A stretch of 64,000 nt of DNA from Promerops cafer (lineage: Eukaryota; Chordata; Aves; Passeriformes; Nectariniidae), in contig VZSE01015299.1 of NCBI GenBank assembly GCA_013398275.1, positions 372,001-436,000 on the forward strand, in the 5' to 3' direction. Positions 61,251 through 64,000 of the stretch are shown piece by piece. Position 1 is the stretch's first letter. Each line of letters starts with the position of its first letter. Below the pieces are notes generated by a model that was given only the letters and a program-made list of their open reading frames with translations, was not told the DNA's origin and made no database searches. The position numbers and the translations under genes were made by a program.

Positions 61251-62228
61251 CCAGGAGAAAAACCCGCGTGGCTAACTACCTAAACAGCAGCACAGGAGGA
61301 ATCACCGAGAATGTTTGACCCTGTAGAAGACAATTTGTAGTACAGCTTTCTCCCCCTGTTTTCACTGGAATCACCAATTTACCATATGAGAGCCGGTGCA
61401 TAACTGGGACTGAAATATCCCAGCAAACCTCTTAGAATGGAGTATTTTAGGAACCAATAGATTTTGTAGAACTTCTTTCACATCACAGTCTCCACTAACA
61501 CATCAATAAATATTCCGGATTAAAATGACTCTTGCCCAACTGTTTCTCTGTCAGCAACAGGCATTGTTAAGAAGTGATTAAAGCTGATGTATCAGCACAC
61601 ATCCACTTATATTTTACTGCTAACTTTCCTGGTAATGGACATCCCAGCTAAGTACTTGTGGAAGGGATTTTACTTAATTCACTTACACAAATCACCCCAC
61701 AGCTGTGTAAACTCATTCGTCTGTCCTTTGCTCCAGGGAACTGCTCAGATGTACATAGGTGCAATTTGGTTAGATTTGCACTTTAAAAAATCATTTGCCA
61801 GCTGCATCGCCTTCCAAGAGGCTGAAGAATGTTTCTTTCTCTTTTTCCTTGATGTATTTCAACCAAATCCTGGTAATGGGAGATACTAATTGGCACAGGA
61901 GATTCACTTGAGACAGAGCAGCAGTGCACCCCCGGGTCCGAGAAGAGCAGGAAAATGCAAACCCCACCTACAGCCAGAAGACCTTTGCTTTTAAAAAAGC
62001 ACAAAAATCCATTCTTTAAAATAGTATCACCATATTAACCTGCACCGATGTAGTGGATGGGGATGAGTCACTAAAGGCTGGGTCCTGCTTTTCCTCAAGG
62101 TCTCCAGCACACAAGTTCTGGTTTCCTGTGGGAAGTGCTTCTAAACCTGCAAAGTTCTGAAAAAAAACCTTAGAGGCAGCAGGAATATATGTTTACAGTT
62201 CTCACTTGCACAACACGCTCTGAAATAC
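61251..62228. other. 5' flank of ADGRD1
   Basis: Unique, mainly AT-rich sequence. It contains one minus-strand open segment with splice-like edges (62040-62146), discussed under findings. Confidence 0.55.
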
Positions 62229-62524
62229 GAGCTAAATACCCTCTGAATACCCACAGCACCCTCCAAAATACCAGCTAAATACCCTCTGAATACCCACAGC
62301 ACCCTCCAAAATACCAGCTAAATACCCTCTGAATACCCACAGCACCCTCCAAAACACCCTAAATACCCCCTGAATACCCACAGCACCCTCCAAAACACCC
62401 TAAATACCCTCTGAATACCCACAGCACCCTCCAAAATACCCTAAATACCCCCTGAATACCCACAGCACCCTCCAAAATACCCTCTAAGCACCCTCCAAAA
62501 CACCCTAAATACCCTCCAAAATCC
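62229..62524. repeat. Minisatellite with about 43-bp unit
   Basis: Units built from CTCTGAATACCCACAGCACC plus CTCCAAAATACCAGCTAAA or shortened forms. Toward the right end they degrade to CACCCTCCAAAATACCCT. About seven copies, 1.0-1.5 kb upstream of the ADGRD1 CpG island. Confidence 0.94.
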
Positions 62525-64000
62525 CCTAACGGGGCATCGAAGGGCGGCCACTGCAAGGCCCCACTCCCCAGGAGGATCAAGTCATTAATGATGTTTTGGC
62601 CAAGTTGTAATTAACGATGTTTTGGTGAAATTCCTCAGCCAGCAGAGCTGAAATCTTCTCTGAGCTGACAACGCTGGGAAGGACAAACTGAAGGGTTCAG
62701 ACTGGAGAAAGAGAAAACAAACACAGAGCCTGGAGTTAATTCAACAAGGCTAACGCTATCATGGAAAAATATTTTTCTAATTAAGAATATGAGAAGTTGC
62801 TGGTTGATGCCAGAAAACAAAATACAGCATTTTGGCAATAAAATTTAGGCCTAATCAAATGAAAATAATTTTATTGTGCAACATATGCAATGTTAAGCTG
62901 ACTTTATATATATATATATATAGATATTCCTTATGAAAACATTAACGCACTGCTGATTCAAAGACCAATTAAGCAGGTAGATAAAACCATACAATAAATT
63001 ACACATTTATAGTTTCCCTAAATGAGGTGCCAGTTCCTAATTGATAGTTACAGGATTAGCCCTTTTATTGTCTATTTGCTGCTCATTGGACTTTCTTTGC
63101 ATCTTGGTAGTGCCTTGAACGTCACACTCCATGCACTGAAGAAAACATCAGATTCTTGCAAGGTAGTTTAGGATTTTGTGCCAATCCCAAAGACTTAATT
63201 TAATCAAATCTTTGATTATCTGAGCCTTAATGTCAAGCTTACGTAAAATTGGATAATTGTATAAATAAAATGTTCTACAAATCCTTTTTTTATGTGATTA
63301 AGCCAAATCCTTTTTGCCAGAAGCCACTGTCTGTAACTGGGTATGTTTTGGGATCACTGAGGTAGCGAGATCTTCTTAATTACACAAGTATTAAAATAAT
63401 ATTTATAATATTATGTGATAATGATGAATAATGCCTAAACCATGACAAATGTTGCCTCTAGGATTTGTGCCAGCTTTTCTCTTGCAGTTTTACAGATTTG
63501 CCTCTTGCTCTAAGAGCAACTCCAAGCAGGTTTCATGTGCAAGGTCACCAGCAGGACGGGAGAAGGCAGCAGCTGATGGAAATGACTCCTCAGCAGGAGC
63601 ACCCGAGGCTCTTACAGACGTTGACACCACAGACTCTTCACCTGTGGGGAAGGACAGCTCTGGTTTTGTAGTTTCCTCCTTCAGACCTAAGTGGCAAAAG
63701 CAATGAGAGGGTGGGGACAGGAATCAGGGCTGGCAGAAGCTCCCAAATCTTACTAAAATCTGGAGAGTCATCAAATCTGAAATGCAACTCATTAACTCAT
63801 TTAAAGGCATGAAAACTGAATTCCAGAACAAGTCACAAAATTTCAGGTGCTGAGTCCTGGCTCTTGGGCCAACACAAACCAAAGGCAGCACAGGTTCTCC
63901 TCCGTGACCTCTCCTAGCCCCTGGATTCCTGTTGGTTTGATCCTCACTCTGCTGCAATGCTTTATAATCTGAATAATCACTCACATCTGTCCACTGGAAC
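62525..64000. other. Distal 5' flank
   Basis: AT-rich unique sequence with a (TA)9 run at 62905-62922. An exon-like minus-strand segment occurs at about 63616-63686 (see findings). No gene can be supported. Confidence 0.5.

Noticed and set aside
62635..62725. Minus-strand candidate exon after TTCTCTTTCTCCAG
   Set aside because: The acceptor is good but no donor follows before stops in two frames, and the remaining frame shows no recognisable sequence.
63724..63984. Minus-strand frame of 86 codons at the window end (MSDYSDYKALQQ...)
   Set aside because: There is no clear donor and no family similarity. A GTGAGT at 63984-63979 suggests that any exon would end before it, leaving only 16 bases in the window.

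Overview
The window is vertebrate genomic DNA, most likely avian. The support is (i) a conserved vertebrate gene spread over many short exons with GT-AG introns, (ii) two decayed antisense CR1-type LINE 3' ends, the usual bird retrotransposon, and (iii) low repeat content apart from many GC-rich minisatellites and N gaps in GC-rich tracts. There is no sign of operons, bacterial genes, CRISPR or phage.

The only gene I can support is ADGRD1 (adhesion GPCR D1, GPR133), on the minus strand. I rebuilt 14 coding exons from positions 60735 down to 31818. Splice phases agree at every junction and the joined frame has 527 codons without a stop. In order it encodes a signal peptide (exon 1, beside a CpG-rich promoter that contains an assembly gap), a short linker, a glycosylation-rich cassette exon (exon 4), a pentraxin/laminin-G-like domain (exons 3 and 5-7), a linker (exon 8) and most of the GAIN subdomains (exons 9-14). 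The GPS cleavage site, the seven-transmembrane region and the cytoplasmic tail are not found. They should lie beyond position 1, so 1-31817 is read as one long intron.

Layout: 1-31817, intron 14, with about ten minisatellites and three CpG-rich patches. 31818-41624, exons 14 to 8, with two CR1 remnants in intron 9. 41625-44498, intron 7, which ends in a 1.08-kb array of 40-bp repeats. 44499-60735, exons 7 to 1. 60736-61250, promoter/5' UTR region. 61251-64000, upstream flank with a minisatellite and some exon-like open segments.

The most unusual object is the intron 7 array. Each 40-bp unit is a copy of the last ~25 bases of exon 7 plus its splice donor, so 27 extra GTGAGTAG donors follow the real one at exact 40-bp spacing. 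Two other exon boundaries of the gene also carry local repeat growth: a 23-bp array beginning 14 bases past the exon 14 donor, and a duplicated acceptor tract at exon 9.
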